Shown: positions 34,776 to 44,045 of the stretch, piece after piece
How the letters are laid out: every line of letters starts with the position of its first letter
Numbering within the stretch: position 1 is the first letter of the stretch
Origin: an uncultured bacterium
GTDB lineage: Bacteria > Bacillota_I > Bacilli_A > Acholeplasmatales > Anaeroplasmataceae
DNA length: 44,061 nt
Reading direction: 5' to 3'
NCBI GenBank assembly: GCA_949293265.1
Contig: CASFCK010000012.1
Span: forward strand, 1-44,061
Made by a program: the position numbers and the translations under genes
The notes under the pieces: model-generated
Databases searched by the model: none
What the model was told of the DNA's origin: nothing
Seen by the model: the letters and a program-made list of their open reading frames with translations, nothing else

Positions 34776-37700
34776 TATTATTTTTAATATCTTCTAAATA
34801 ATTTATTATATCTTTCATACCACTTAAAATACTATCTTCTTTTCTAGTTTGTAAGATAATGTGAGGATGAATATATTTTAAAATTAGATTTTTATGATTA
34901 TTTAAAATCTTAAACCATAAATCACCTTTAATTTCTTTACTTCTTTTTTCATCCATTTCTAAACTTATAACTTTAAATTCATTAATAAAAACATCATTAA
35001 AGCCAAAATGATTTGCCATATTTTTAAATACCTTTTCATACATATAATTCAAAGTATCTTCATCTATCGGTCCAAAACGATCAATTAATTCACTACTTAA
35101 ATTATCTAAGTCTTCTAATGATTGTAATCCTTCAATTCGTTTATGCATTGCAATACGCATATCTTCATTACCGATATAATCTTCACTTATCGTCAATGAA
35201 ACTAAAGGCTTTTTCGTGATTGGGTTTGGTTTAATAGCATTAGGTTTGATGTTGTTAATCTCTTCATTTAATATTTTCATATACATTTCAATACCTACAG
35301 ATTCAACAAAACCAGATTGTTCAGCACCTAATAAATCACCAGAACCTCTAATCGCTAGATCGCGCATCGCAATTTTAAATCCTGATCCTAACTCATTAAA
35401 TTCTTTAATTGCTTCTAATCTCTTTTCTGCTTCTTTCGTTAATATTTTTTGTGGCTCATACATTAAATATGCATAGGCAATCTTATTAGATCTACCAACC
35501 CTACCTCTAATTTGATAAAGTTGAGCTAAACCAAGTCTATCCGCATCATTTATAATTAATGTATTAGTTTCTGGTATATCAATCCCGGTTTCAATGATTG
35601 TAGTGCATACTAAAACATCATATTTTTTATTAATAAAATCATAAACCCTTTTTTCTAATTCGTTGCTTTTTAATCTACCATGAGCAAAACAAACTCGAGC
35701 ATTAGGACACATTTTAGCAACTTTAATTGCTACATCTTCAATTGTTTCAACTTTATTATATAAATAAAAAACCTGACCATGACGTGCAATTTCTCTTTCG
35801 ATCGCATCTCTTATAACCGCATCATTTTGTTCAACAACATAAGTTTGAATCGGATACCTGTTTTTGGGTGGCGTTTCGATCATTGATAAATCTTTAATAC
35901 CTAACATTGACATTTGTAGGGTTCTTGGTATTGGTGTTGCTGATAAGGTAATACAATCTACATTAACCTTCATTTCTTTAATTCTTTCTTTATGAACAAC
36001 CCCAAATCTTTGTTCTTCATCAACTATTAATAAACCTAAATCTTTAAATACTATATCCTTATTCAATAATTTATGCGTTCCAACAACAACTTCAACTTGA
36101 CCATTTTTTAAACCTTCAAAAACTTCTTTTTGTTTTTTCTGACTAACAAAACGATTAAGTAATTCTACCCTTATTCCAAACTTAGCCATTCGATTTAAAA
36201 AAGTATGATAATGTTGATCTGATAAAATGGTAGTTGGACATAACAACGCTACTTGCTTATTCGCTAAAACAGCTTTAAAGGCCGCTCTTAAAGCTACCTC
36301 TGTTTTACCATAGCCAACATCCCCACAAACTAGTCTATCCATCGGAATATTTCTTTCCATATCATGCTTAACATCTATAACCGCATGTTTTTGATCTTCT
36401 GTTAATTCATATGGAAAATCTGCTTCAAATTCGCTTTGTAATTCATCATCTTTAGGGAAAGCAAAACCATTTGTTTTTTCTCTTTTTGAATATAAGGCAA
36501 TCAATCTATCAGATATATCACGAACTTTTTTTCTAACTTTTTCCTTTGTCCTAGCCCAACTAGTTCCTCCAATTTCATTCATTTCAATACCAGGAACATC
36601 AAAGGAAGCATATTTCATAATACTAGAAATATTCTCAACTGGAACATATAAACTAGAAGCGTTCGCATATTCACAATAAATATAATCTCTCTTAACCCCA
36701 TTATTAATTAATGTTTTAATCCCTAAATATTTTCCAATACCATAATCGTAATGAACGATATAATCACCAGTTTTCAATTCATCATATCTATTAACTTTAA
36801 TTGAATTTTTATAAATTGACTTATATCTTGGTGCTTTTTTTACAATTTGATTATCGTTCATTAAATGTTCTTCATTAATAATAAAAATATCATTATTTTT
36901 TAAACATAAACTAGGTAAATCATTATTAATAAAGAAAATATTAGAACTATCCCTAGGATTAGAAATATTACCTTCGTTATAAAAAACATTATGTTCAAAT
37001 AAACTTTTCTTAACTTTATCTGTCGTTTTAATGTTTTTTATAGCTAACAATATCTTTCTATAAGCACTATACTTAGCTAAATCTTTATTGATTGCTTCTT
37101 CATTACCTTTATAATATAAAACATCTTGATGTTCTAAATAAATATCAACATCGGCTATAGTCCTTGTCCCCTCAATTAAAATGTTTGGTACATATTTATT
37201 AAGCGGAATATAAGGCTCTAATTTAGAAATGAAATGTCCACCTAATCGCCCTTCATATTCATTTAAATCTAATAACATATTTTTATAAACATCTTCAATT
37301 TTAACAGGGTCAATATAATAGATTTTTTTATCTTTCTTATAATCTAATATCCCGGCATCTTCATTATAAAAAAAGGCTGCATAACGCATTAATTTAACTG
37401 TGTTATCTCTTAAATTTAGATCCGATATATCTTTGTCTATAATTCCTTTTTCTATTTCTGATAATATGTTGTTTTCTTTAAAATATGCTATATTTTTTAA
37501 AGCTCTATCTAAAGCTTCATCATCATAAGTCATCTCAATGATCGGTTTAATTTCAATCTCTTCAATTTCTTTAAATGATCTTTGACTATCAGGATTAAAA
37601 TATTTTATTGAATCTATTTCATCAGCAAAAAAATCAATTCTTATTGGATTTTCTTCACCAAATAAATATATATCAACAATTGAACCACGTTTTGAAAAAT

Positions 37701-38199
37701 CACCTGTTTTAAGAGCTGTATAATTATATTTATAGCCTAATATAACTAATTTTTTTAATAATTCTTCTCTTTTTATTTCTTGACCTTTTTTTAATTTAAA
37801 AATACATTTTGCAAATACCTCTTTAGGAAATTCCCTTTTTATGATTCCATTAGTATTTGTAATAACAATATATTTATTGTCACTTAATAAAGAGATTAAA
37901 GTTTGTAATCTTTCATATAAAAAATCACCTTGACTAGATAACATTTCTGAAGTTATTAATTCATCAGCCGGAAAGAATAAAACTTTTTCAAATGGCAAAT
38001 ATTTAATTAAATCATCATAGTAGGTTTGAGCTTCTGATAAAGTTGGAAGAACAACAAAAATAGTTTTATCATTTTTGATAAAATCTAGCATAATAATAAA
38101 CTCATTAATTTTTGTGTTTGTTTTAGCTATTCTTAAATCATTACTATTAATAATTTCCTTAAAAGGACTTAAATTAGCATAATATAATAATTCATCCAT
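34765..38199 (-). CDS. mfd: Transcription-repair coupling factor Mfd
   Basis: Start at ATG 38199 (MDELLYYANLS) is chosen because TAGGAGA precedes it by a few bases; an earlier start would lie in the terminator hairpin. The ~1144-residue protein has the normal Mfd layout. UvrB-homology modules come first, then the RNA polymerase-interaction domain (RYDELKTGDYIVHYDYGIGKY). The RecG-like translocase follows, with Walker A GDVGYGKTE, DEEQ box VDEEQRFG, TIIETGIDIPETNT and QIRGRVGRS. The C-terminal regulatory domain comes last. It removes stalled polymerase at lesions and recruits UvrA. The order prs-pth-mfd is as in Bacillus. Confidence 0.97.
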   Translation of the reverse strand: MDELLYYANLSPFKEIINSNDLRIAKTNTKINEFIIMLDFIKNDKTIFVVLPTLSEAQTYYDDLIKYLPFEKVLFFPADELITSEMLSSQGDFLYERLQTLISLLSDNKYIVITNTNGIIKREFPKEVFAKCIFKLKKGQEIKREELLKKLVILGYKYNYTALKTGDFSKRGSIVDIYLFGEENPIRIDFFADEIDSIKYFNPDSQRSFKEIEEIEIKPIIEMTYDDEALDRALKNIAYFKENNILSEIEKGIIDKDISDLNLRDNTVKLMRYAAFFYNEDAGILDYKKDKKIYYIDPVKIEDVYKNMLLDLNEYEGRLGGHFISKLEPYIPLNKYVPNILIEGTRTIADVDIYLEHQDVLYYKGNEEAINKDLAKYSAYRKILLAIKNIKTTDKVKKSLFEHNVFYNEGNISNPRDSSNIFFINNDLPSLCLKNNDIFIINEEHLMNDNQIVKKAPRYKSIYKNSIKVNRYDELKTGDYIVHYDYGIGKYLGIKTLINNGVKRDYIYCEYANASSLYVPVENISSIMKYASFDVPGIEMNEIGGTSWARTKEKVRKKVRDISDRLIALYSKREKTNGFAFPKDDELQSEFEADFPYELTEDQKHAVIDVKHDMERNIPMDRLVCGDVGYGKTEVALRAAFKAVLANKQVALLCPTTILSDQHYHTFLNRMAKFGIRVELLNRFVSQKKQKEVFEGLKNGQVEVVVGTHKLLNKDIVFKDLGLLIVDEEQRFGVVHKERIKEMKVNVDCITLSATPIPRTLQMSMLGIKDLSMIETPPKNRYPIQTYVVEQNDAVIRDAIEREIARHGQVFYLYNKVETIEDVAIKVAKMCPNARVCFAHGRLKSNELEKRVYDFINKKYDVLVCTTIIETGIDIPETNTLIINDADRLGLAQLYQIRGRVGRSNKIAYAYLMYEPQKILTKEAEKRLEAIKEFNELGSGFKIAMRDLAIRGSGDLLGAEQSGFVESVGIEMYMKILNEEINNIKPNAIKPNPITKKPLVSLTISEDYIGNEDMRIAMHKRIEGLQSLEDLDNLSSELIDRFGPIDEDTLNYMYEKVFKNMANHFGFNDVFINEFKVISLEMDEKRSKEIKGDLWFKILNNHKNLILKYIHPHIILQTRKEDSILSGMKDIINYLEDIKNNIEK

Positions 38200-38217
38200 A
38201 ATTTCTCCTAACGCACT

Positions 38218-38243
38218 AAAAAGTGAGTATAAACTCACTTTTT
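38218..38243 (-). terminator. Hairpin between pth and mfd
   Basis: AAAAAGTGAGT and ACTCACTTTTT pair perfectly over eleven bases around a four-base loop. The 3' arm itself ends in a U5 run, and the pth TGA stop lies inside the hairpin. It is a probable terminator limiting readthrough into mfd. Confidence 0.75.
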
Positions 38244-38801
38244 ACTATATTTTGAAGCTATTTTATAAAAAGGTTCATCTTCTATAAACTCTTCTAAAAT
38301 AGCACAAACATCTACAATTGCCTCATCAACAATAACTTTGTCTTCTGTTTTAAAATGTCCTAAAACATAATCAGCGGTGTTAATTAAAGGATCTCTACCA
38401 ATTCCAATTTTAACTCTTTTAAATTCTTCTGTTCCTAAATGGAGAATAATATTTTTTAAACCATTATGCCCACCACTTGAACCATTTTGTCTAAGCCTTA
38501 CTCTGCCGACATGACTATCTAGGTCATCACAGATAATTAAAATATCTAAAATAGAAATCTTATAAAAATTCTTTACTGCTAAAACAGCTTCACCTGACAA
38601 ATTCATATAAGTTGTCGGTTTGATAATAATAATTTTTTCTGAATTATAATTAAATGTAGTTATAAGACATTTAAGTTTTTTATCTTCTTTAAAAACTAAA
38701 TTATGTTTTCTAGCAAAGTAATCTACACACATAAAGCCTAGATTATGTCTTGTGTTTTCATAAACATTACCAACATTACCTAAACCTACTATTAATTTCA
38801 T
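38235..38801 (-). CDS. pth: Peptidyl-tRNA hydrolase
   Basis: The 188-residue protein has the conserved start LIVGLGNVGNVYENTRHNLGFM (catalytic His in the TRHNLGF segment), KPTTYMNLSGEAV, and DDLDSHVGRVRLRQ, then GSSGGHNGLK. It releases tRNA from prematurely dropped peptidyl-tRNA. It begins directly after the prs stop codon (TAA then ATG with no gap), so translation is coupled. It ends in TGA. Confidence 0.97.
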   Translation of the reverse strand: MKLIVGLGNVGNVYENTRHNLGFMCVDYFARKHNLVFKEDKKLKCLITTFNYNSEKIIIIKPTTYMNLSGEAVLAVKNFYKISILDILIICDDLDSHVGRVRLRQNGSSGGHNGLKNIILHLGTEEFKRVKIGIGRDPLINTADYVLGHFKTEDKVIVDEAIVDVCAILEEFIEDEPFYKIASKYSKK

Positions 38802-39791
38802 TTATAACAACTCTCTTTTTGATTTATCATATGAATAGATAAATAAACCTGATAATGGTTCATCAGATAATATTCTTAAAATACCATGACCTAATAATGA
38901 TCCTACTGATAGAACCTTAATCTTTGGTATTTGTTTTTCTTTTGATAATAGAATAGTATTAGTAACTACTAATTCTTTCAAACTTGAATTTTGAATTCTT
39001 TCAACAGCAGGATTAGATAAAACCCCATGTGTACAAGCTGCAAAAACTTCCTTAGCTCCTACTTTCATTAAAGCATCCGCAGCCGCTGTAAGAGTACCAG
39101 CTGTATCTACCATATCATCAACTATAATACAAGTTTTACCTTGTACATCACCTAATATATTCATAACCTCTGCTTTATTAGGTTCTGGTCTTCTTTTATC
39201 GATAATTGCAATTGGACATTCTAACACTTTAGCAAATTCTCTTGCTCTTACAACTCCACCATGATCAGGTGAAACAATAATAGTATCTTTACCTTGAAGA
39301 TGATTATCTATAAAATAATTAACTAAAATAGGTAAACCTAAAAAATTATCAATAGGTATATTAAAGAAACCTTGAATTTGGGCAGCATGTAAATCCATAG
39401 CAATAACTCTTGTAGCACCTGCAGTTTGTAATAAATCAGCTACTAATTTAGCACTAATAGGTTGACGTGATCTAGCTTTACGGTCTTGACGTGAATAACC
39501 ATAATAAGGAATAATTAAGTTTATTGTTTTAGCTGAAGCTCTTTTTAACGCATCGCACATTATTAACAATTCCATTAAATGTTCATTTACAGGAGCGCTA
39601 GTTGGTTGAACAACAAACACTTCATGACCGCGGACAGTTTCGTTAATGTTTACATTAATTTCACCATCAGCAAAATGAACAACTTCACATTTGGCAAGTT
39701 CAATTCCAATAGATTTAGCAATTTCTTCTGCTAAAGGTTCGTTTGCAGTTAAACTAAACAATTTTACTTTTTTACCTAATAATTCAGACAT
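38802..39791 (-). CDS. prs: Ribose-phosphate pyrophosphokinase
   Basis: Start at ATG 39791 ([12 protein letters not shown]) is supported by AGGAGG seven bases upstream; an earlier in-frame ATG lies in the promoter region. The ~329-residue enzyme has [16 protein letters not shown], the ATP-binding [28 protein letters not shown], and the PRPP-binding [16 protein letters not shown]. It makes PRPP from ribose 5-phosphate and ATP for purine, pyrimidine, His and NAD synthesis. An extended -10 promoter (39817-39825) suggests its own start of transcription after the ksgA-ispE gene. A PRPP supply would also serve salvage of nucleobases if the nuclease/importer island works as proposed. Confidence 0.97.
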   Translation of the reverse strand: MSELLGKKVKLFSLTANEPLAEEIAKSIGIELAKCEVVHFADGEINVNINETVRGHEVFVVQPTSAPVNEHLMELLIMCDALKRASAKTINLIIPYYGYSRQDRKARSRQPISAKLVADLLQTAGATRVIAMDLHAAQIQGFFNIPIDNFLGLPILVNYFIDNHLQGKDTIIVSPDHGGVVRAREFAKVLECPIAIIDKRRPEPNKAEVMNILGDVQGKTCIIVDDMVDTAGTLTAAADALMKVGAKEVFAACTHGVLSNPAVERIQNSSLKELVVTNTILLSKEKQIPKIKVLSVGSLLGHGILRILSDEPLSGLFIYSYDKSKRELL

Positions 39792-39816
39792 TTTAATCCT
39801 CCTAAAACCAAAAAGT

Positions 39817-39825
39817 ATTATAACA
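39817..39825 (-). promoter_or_regulatory. Extended -10 promoter of prs
   Basis: Minus-strand TGTTATAAT (TG-n-TATAAT) lies about 25 bases before ATG 39791; no convincing -35 is seen. Confidence 0.5.
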
Positions 39826-39877
39826 AATTTTAATTTAAAAGACATCTTATTTTTTATAAAAATAAACTAGTAAGCGC

Positions 39878-41467
39878 TTAACATATGATCCTTGTTTTAA
39901 TAATTAAACAATCTTTAAACTCTTTTTTTAATAATTCATACTTATTCATATCAAAAATATAGCGGGTTGGTCCACTACCACTTTGATACGATGTTATATT
40001 TAATTCTTTTAATTTATTATAAAATTCTAAATAGGTAGAGTTAATTAAAGCTGGTTTTTCTAAATCATTAAAAATAAACTCTTCAAAACTTTCATTATTT
40101 ATCAATCTATCAACAAGATTAAAAGTATAATCTATTCTGTCTTCATATTTATATCTATCATAAATTTCTTTAGTACTTAACCCTAAATTAGGTTTAATTA
40201 AAATAACATCTACAAAATTAAACTTAGCAATAAAACTAAGTTCTTCTCCTCTATTTGAACAAACAGCAGGCAAATTAAATAAACAAAAATTATTATCTGA
40301 ACCTAATTCTTTAGCTAAAAAGCTTAACTCTTCTAAGCTTTTATTTAAATTAAACAATTTATTTAACCCTCTAAGAGTAGCACTAGAATTACTGCTTCCT
40401 CCAGCTAAACCGGCGGCTAGTGGTATTTCTTTTTTTAAATAAACAGTAACTCCTTCCTTGATATTATATTTTTCTTTGAAGAGTTTTATTGTTTTTAAAA
40501 TAATATTATCTTTAATTTCTAGATTTGTTATTACTCTATCTTCCTGACTTTTAGTAAATACTAAAGTGTCTTTTAATTCAATAGGTACCATCAATGAATT
40601 AATTTTATGATAACCTTTGTTTTCTTTAAAAACTCTTAGTGTTAAATTTATTTTTCCATTGGCATATTCATAAACATTAGTTTGTTTAAAAAATTCATCA
40701 CTTAAGTTGATTATATCGTTTATAGTTAATTCTTCAGCTCTAATATTTGGCTTAAGAGAAAGATTTTTATATACTTTATTTATAGTTTCTAAATCATAAA
40801 TATCTTTCAAATTATTTAATAATGTTTTTCTTTTTTGCCGAAATATTTGTTTGTTTAAATTATAAAAATATTCTTCAGATAATGGAACAAATTCTTTTTC
40901 TTTATTTTCTAAACTTATAATAGCACTAGTAACTTTAGGAATAGGATTAAAAGCTGTATTTTTTACTATAAAACATTTTTTAGTTTTAAATAAATAATTT
41001 AAATAGACCGTTAAAGAATTATATTCTTTATTATTTTCTAATAAAGTATACCTATCAGCTACTTCATTTTGAACCATGAAGATATATTTTGTAGCCTCAA
41101 GTTTACTAGCAATAAGTTTTAATAAAATAGCTGTAGTTATATAATATGGTAAATTACCAACAACATATAAATGTTTATAATTATATTTCTTTAAATTCTC
41201 TTTTATATTAGCTTCTAAAATATCTTGATTAATTATTTCTAAATTATCACAATTTAAATTTTTGTTTAAAATTTCTACACAGTCTTTATCTATTTCATAA
41301 GCTAAGACTTTGTTTGCTTCCTTAACTAAGTACTTAGTTAAAGCCCCTTGACCAGGACCAATTTCTATAACTAAAGAATCTGGCAAAATATTTATTTCCT
41401 TAACTATTTTTAAAATAATGTTTTCATCAATCAAAAAGTTTTGTCCAAATTGTTTTTTAGCCTTCAT
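39878..41467 (-). CDS. Fusion of rRNA dimethyladenosine transferase (KsgA/RsmA) with IspE kinase
   Basis: The 529-residue protein joins two enzymes that are normally separate. Residues 1-~262 are KsgA: QFGQNFLID, SAM-binding VIEIGPGQGALT, catalytic NLPYYITT (105-112) and a C-terminal helical domain; it dimethylates two adenosines near the 3' end of 16S rRNA. Residues ~265-529 are IspE (4-diphosphocytidyl-2-C-methylerythritol kinase, MEP pathway): NGKINLTLRVF, GYHKINSLM, GHMP loop PLAAGLAGGSSNSSAT, GSDNNFCLF holding the catalytic Asp, and SGSGPT. The linker around residue 264 has no in-frame ATG or ribosome binding site. The IspE loop reads SSN rather than the usual SSD. The start overlaps rnmV by 11 bases. 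Confidence 0.9.
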   Translation of the reverse strand: MKAKKQFGQNFLIDENIILKIVKEINILPDSLVIEIGPGQGALTKYLVKEANKVLAYEIDKDCVEILNKNLNCDNLEIINQDILEANIKENLKKYNYKHLYVVGNLPYYITTAILLKLIASKLEATKYIFMVQNEVADRYTLLENNKEYNSLTVYLNYLFKTKKCFIVKNTAFNPIPKVTSAIISLENKEKEFVPLSEEYFYNLNKQIFRQKRKTLLNNLKDIYDLETINKVYKNLSLKPNIRAEELTINDIINLSDEFFKQTNVYEYANGKINLTLRVFKENKGYHKINSLMVPIELKDTLVFTKSQEDRVITNLEIKDNIILKTIKLFKEKYNIKEGVTVYLKKEIPLAAGLAGGSSNSSATLRGLNKLFNLNKSLEELSFLAKELGSDNNFCLFNLPAVCSNRGEELSFIAKFNFVDVILIKPNLGLSTKEIYDRYKYEDRIDYTFNLVDRLINNESFEEFIFNDLEKPALINSTYLEFYNKLKELNITSYQSGSGPTRYIFDMNKYELLKKEFKDCLIIKTRIIC

Positions 41468-41990
41468 ATTTATTTAAGATCTCCTTAACTTTGTCTATTG
41501 AAATATTAAAGGAATTTAATCTGTTGATTAGGGTTTTAGTGTTAGGGTTTCCTATGTTGAGTTTGTCAGCTAAATATTTTCTCCTTTCTTTAGCCTGCAA
41601 ACCACTAGATAAATCTAATTCTATTAATTTACTTAAGTTCCAATAATTAAAATTATTTGTACTTAAATGTAAATCCGCTAAAGCTTCTTTTATATCTTTA
41701 ATGTTTGCGTGTTCAACTCCAACTTTTTTATTGTTTTTACTAATACATTTTCTTTTATTAATAAATACATGGATTGAATTAGGACAAACTTCTTTTATTT
41801 TATTTCTAATTCTTTCACCTGGATAATCAGGATCAGTAAATATAATCACTCTATTATCTTTACCATATTCTTTTAATAAGTTTAATGTTTCTTTACTTAT
41901 TTGACTACCATTAGTAGTAATAATTAAACCTTTAAATATTTCTTTTAATTTATTATAATCATGAATTCCTTCAACTACTAAAATATCCAT
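41457..41990 (-). CDS. rnmV: Ribonuclease M5
   Basis: Start at ATG 41990 (MDILVVEGIHD) is supported by GAAGGT upstream and lies directly after the stop of the HD-protein gene. The ~177-residue protein begins with a Toprim domain: VVEGIHDYNKL (catalytic Glu) and FTDPDYPGERIR (DxD with following Gly-Glu), then HANIKDIKEAL in the C-terminal part. RNase M5 matures 5S rRNA by cutting both sides of the precursor. Adjacency with ksgA is as in Bacillus, and both act on rRNA maturation. Confidence 0.93.
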   Translation of the reverse strand: MDILVVEGIHDYNKLKEIFKGLIITTNGSQISKETLNLLKEYGKDNRVIIFTDPDYPGERIRNKIKEVCPNSIHVFINKRKCISKNNKKVGVEHANIKDIKEALADLHLSTNNFNYWNLSKLIELDLSSGLQAKERRKYLADKLNIGNPNTKTLINRLNSFNISIDKVKEILNKYEG

Positions 41991-41991
41991 A

Positions 41992-43182
41992 TTAACCTTC
42001 AAAATAATATATTCTTTTAACTTCTTTATAACTTGATTTTGCCAATGCATTTATTACTTTAGAATAATCTTCTAAGGCTATTTCTTTCGCATTAGGTAAT
42101 AAAATCTTAATACTATTATCACCTTTACTAGTTAAATAAGCCACTGCTGATACACTAGATTCATAATAATAATATTTCTTATTTATATATTTATCTAAAT
42201 CTTCTAAATTAGTATCTTCTTCAATTTCTCGATATTTAAATAAATGTCTATTTTCTAAAGCATTAGCAAATTTATTTAAAATTAAATCATCACATTTAAG
42301 TAATTGCTTAATAAATCCATTTACGTAAGAATCATCAATTTCAATATAACTTTCTATATTATTAGAGTTTTTAATAACATTTAAAAAATCTTCTAAATTA
42401 GCGTTTATTTTAATGTTTTTATCACTTAAATCTTTAATTCGTGAATAAATAGTTTCTAGCAATAATTCATATGCTCTAGCAACAGGATGATAATAAACTT
42501 GAAAATACATATGATATCTACTCATCAAATAAGATTCAACTGAATGTAGACCTGAAGCTCTAACATAAACTTGATTTTTGGTTATTATTAAACTGCGTAA
42601 TAATCTAAATCTATCAATTGTTCCATAAGTAGCGCCTGTAAAATAGGCATCTCTTGATAAATAATCTAATCTATCAACATCTAATTGACTTGATATTAAT
42701 TGTTCAACAACTTTATACTTTGATTTCTTTCTTATTATGTTAGCTACATCTAGAGGATCTATATTATATTCTTTTAGTATATTATGAATACCTCCATTAG
42801 GGTATGTAATAATTCTAGCAGACATTTCTTCATGTGCTACGTCTAATATGTGTTCAAAAGCATGGGAATAAGGGCCATGTCCTACATCATGTAATAAAGC
42901 TGAAACTAATAATAAAACCTGTTCATATTCGCTTAAATTTTCTTTAGCTCCTTCAACTTCATCTATAACTAATTTTGCCATTTGATAAGTTCCTAAAGCA
43001 TGACAAAAGCGGGAATGTTCAGCTGTTTGAAATACCATACATACCCCACTTAGTTGTCTAATACGACGTAATCTTTGTACTTCTTTACTATCAATTAATT
43101 TGGCTATTACTTCTAATTCTACTTCTATATATCCATATAAAGGGTCTCTAAATACTTTTGTTCTTTTTAATTTATTAAACAC
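41992..43182 (-). CDS. HD-domain phosphohydrolase, YwfO-like
   Basis: The 396-residue protein starts with GTG at 43182; GGAG lies eight bases upstream. It opens with FRDPLYGYIEVE, RRIRQLSG and HSRFCHALGTYQMAK, then the HD pair LLHDVGHGPYSHAFEH and later DVDRLDYLSRDAYFTG. This is the pattern of YwfO-type HD proteins, related to dGTP triphosphohydrolases; B. subtilis YwfO-like members hydrolyse deoxynucleoside triphosphates. It is first in the operon with rnmV and ksgA-ispE, with a near-consensus promoter. A nucleotide-pool role would fit, but the exact substrate is not shown. Confidence 0.88.
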   Translation of the reverse strand: MFNKLKRTKVFRDPLYGYIEVELEVIAKLIDSKEVQRLRRIRQLSGVCMVFQTAEHSRFCHALGTYQMAKLVIDEVEGAKENLSEYEQVLLLVSALLHDVGHGPYSHAFEHILDVAHEEMSARIITYPNGGIHNILKEYNIDPLDVANIIRKKSKYKVVEQLISSQLDVDRLDYLSRDAYFTGATYGTIDRFRLLRSLIITKNQVYVRASGLHSVESYLMSRYHMYFQVYYHPVARAYELLLETIYSRIKDLSDKNIKINANLEDFLNVIKNSNNIESYIEIDDSYVNGFIKQLLKCDDLILNKFANALENRHLFKYREIEEDTNLEDLDKYINKKYYYYESSVSAVAYLTSKGDNSIKILLPNAKEIALEDYSKVINALAKSSYKEVKRIYYFEG

Positions 43183-43203
43183 CTTATCATCTCCATTTCA
43201 TTT

Positions 43204-43232
43204 ATTATATAATAAGTAAACAAATATGTAAA
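43204..43232 (-). promoter_or_regulatory. Promoter of the HD protein-rnmV-ksgA/ispE operon
   Basis: Minus-strand TTTACA (43227-43232), 17 bases and perfect TATAAT (43204-43209), about 20 bases before GTG 43182. It is divergent from the pduL promoter. Confidence 0.7.
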
Positions 43233-43276
43233 TTGTAACTGCCCTTGTTAAATATATGATATTAAATAAAAAAATA

Positions 43277-43305
43277 TTTATCTAATTTAACAAAAGTGCT
43301 ATAAT
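43277..43305 (+). promoter_or_regulatory. Extended -10 promoter of pduL
   Basis: TTTATC (43277-43282), 17 bases and TATAAT (43300-43305) with TGC directly before it (extended -10). The ribosome binding site AAAGGAAGG follows before ATG 43334. Confidence 0.7.
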
Positions 43306-43333
43306 ATTAACAGTTAAAGGAAGGAAAAGAAAA

Positions 43334-43906
43334 ATGAAACAAATATTAATTGAAACAAGTGCTAGACACGTACATGTAACACCAGAAACTTTAAAAGTTC
43401 TATTTGGTCCTGAAGCTAAATTAGAAGTTAAAAAAATGTTATCTCAACCTGGACAATTTGCTTCTAATCAAAAAGTTAAAGTTGTTGGACCTAAAGGTGA
43501 ATTAAATTGTTCTATTTTAGGACCTGAAAGAAATCATAATCAAGTTGAATTATCTTTTACTGATTGTCGTACAATTGGTGTACAAGCTCCTGTTAGAGAA
43601 TCTGGAGATATTAAGGATAGTGGTGCTTGTAAATTAGTTGGTCCTTGTGGTGAAGTTGAACTTACAGAAGGCGTAATCGTAGCTAAAAGACATGTTCATA
43701 TGACACCTGAAGATGCTGCTGAATTTGGCGTTAATAATGGTGATGTTGTTGCTGTAAAGGTTATTAATGAAACTGGTCGTCGCTTAGTTTTTGAAGATAC
43801 AGTTGTTAGAGTTTCTAAAAGCTATGCTTTAGCAATGCATATTGATACTGATGAATCAAATGCTGGCTGCTTAAGTGGCGTAATTTATGGTGAATTAGTA
43901 AAATAA
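43334..43906 (+). CDS. pduL: Phosphate acyltransferase PduL
   Basis: The 190-residue protein has two metal-binding His motifs of the PduL family: ETSARHVHVTPE near the N-terminus and VIVAKRHVHMTPEDAAEFGV in the middle. PQARE-like VRESGDIKDSGACKLVGP also fits. PduL transfers acyl groups between CoA and phosphate and replaces Pta in many anaerobes. There are no microcompartment genes nearby and no encapsulation peptide extension at the N-terminus, so it is likely a cytosolic phosphotransacetylase making acetyl-phosphate from the acetyl-CoA that PFL produces. It is a single-gene unit with its own promoter and terminator. Confidence 0.93.
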   Translation: MKQILIETSARHVHVTPETLKVLFGPEAKLEVKKMLSQPGQFASNQKVKVVGPKGELNCSILGPERNHNQVELSFTDCRTIGVQAPVRESGDIKDSGACKLVGPCGEVELTEGVIVAKRHVHMTPEDAAEFGVNNGDVVAVKVINETGRRLVFEDTVVRVSKSYALAMHIDTDESNAGCLSGVIYGELVK

Positions 43907-43916
43907 TCTATTAAAA

Positions 43917-43965
43917 AGAGTATTAGATATTACATTGAATGTATAATCTAATACTCTTATTTTTA
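43917..43965 (+). terminator. Terminator after pduL
   Basis: AGAGTATTAGAT (43917-43928) pairs perfectly with ATCTAATACTCT (43946-43957), with a loop of 17 bases that may itself fold (ACATT...AATGT), followed by TATTTTTAT. Confidence 0.85.
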
Positions 43966-43973
43966 TAGTATAT

Positions 43974-44045
43974 TAAATTCTTAGTATTATATACCCCCAA
44001 CTATAAATTCTTAGTATTACTTAAAGCTATAAACAAAAAGTATTA
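43974..44045. repeat. Short direct repeats at the right edge
   Basis: The 16-base sequence TAAATTCTTAGTATTA occurs identically at 43974-43989 and 44004-44019, 30 bases apart. A degenerate copy (TAAA-5-AAGTATTA type, 11 of 16 matching) is at 44030-44045. It could be an operator array for a gene beyond the edge. Confidence 0.6.

Noticed and set aside
39865-39880. TTAAGCGCTTAC palindrome at the end of the ksgA-ispE gene as a CcpA cre site
   Set aside because: It fits the cre consensus with about three mismatches and overlaps a stop codon far from the prs -10; too weak to call.
43974-44045. A CRISPR array at the right edge
   Set aside because: The repeat is only 16 bases with 14-base gaps, the third copy is degenerate at a different spacing, and no cas genes are present.
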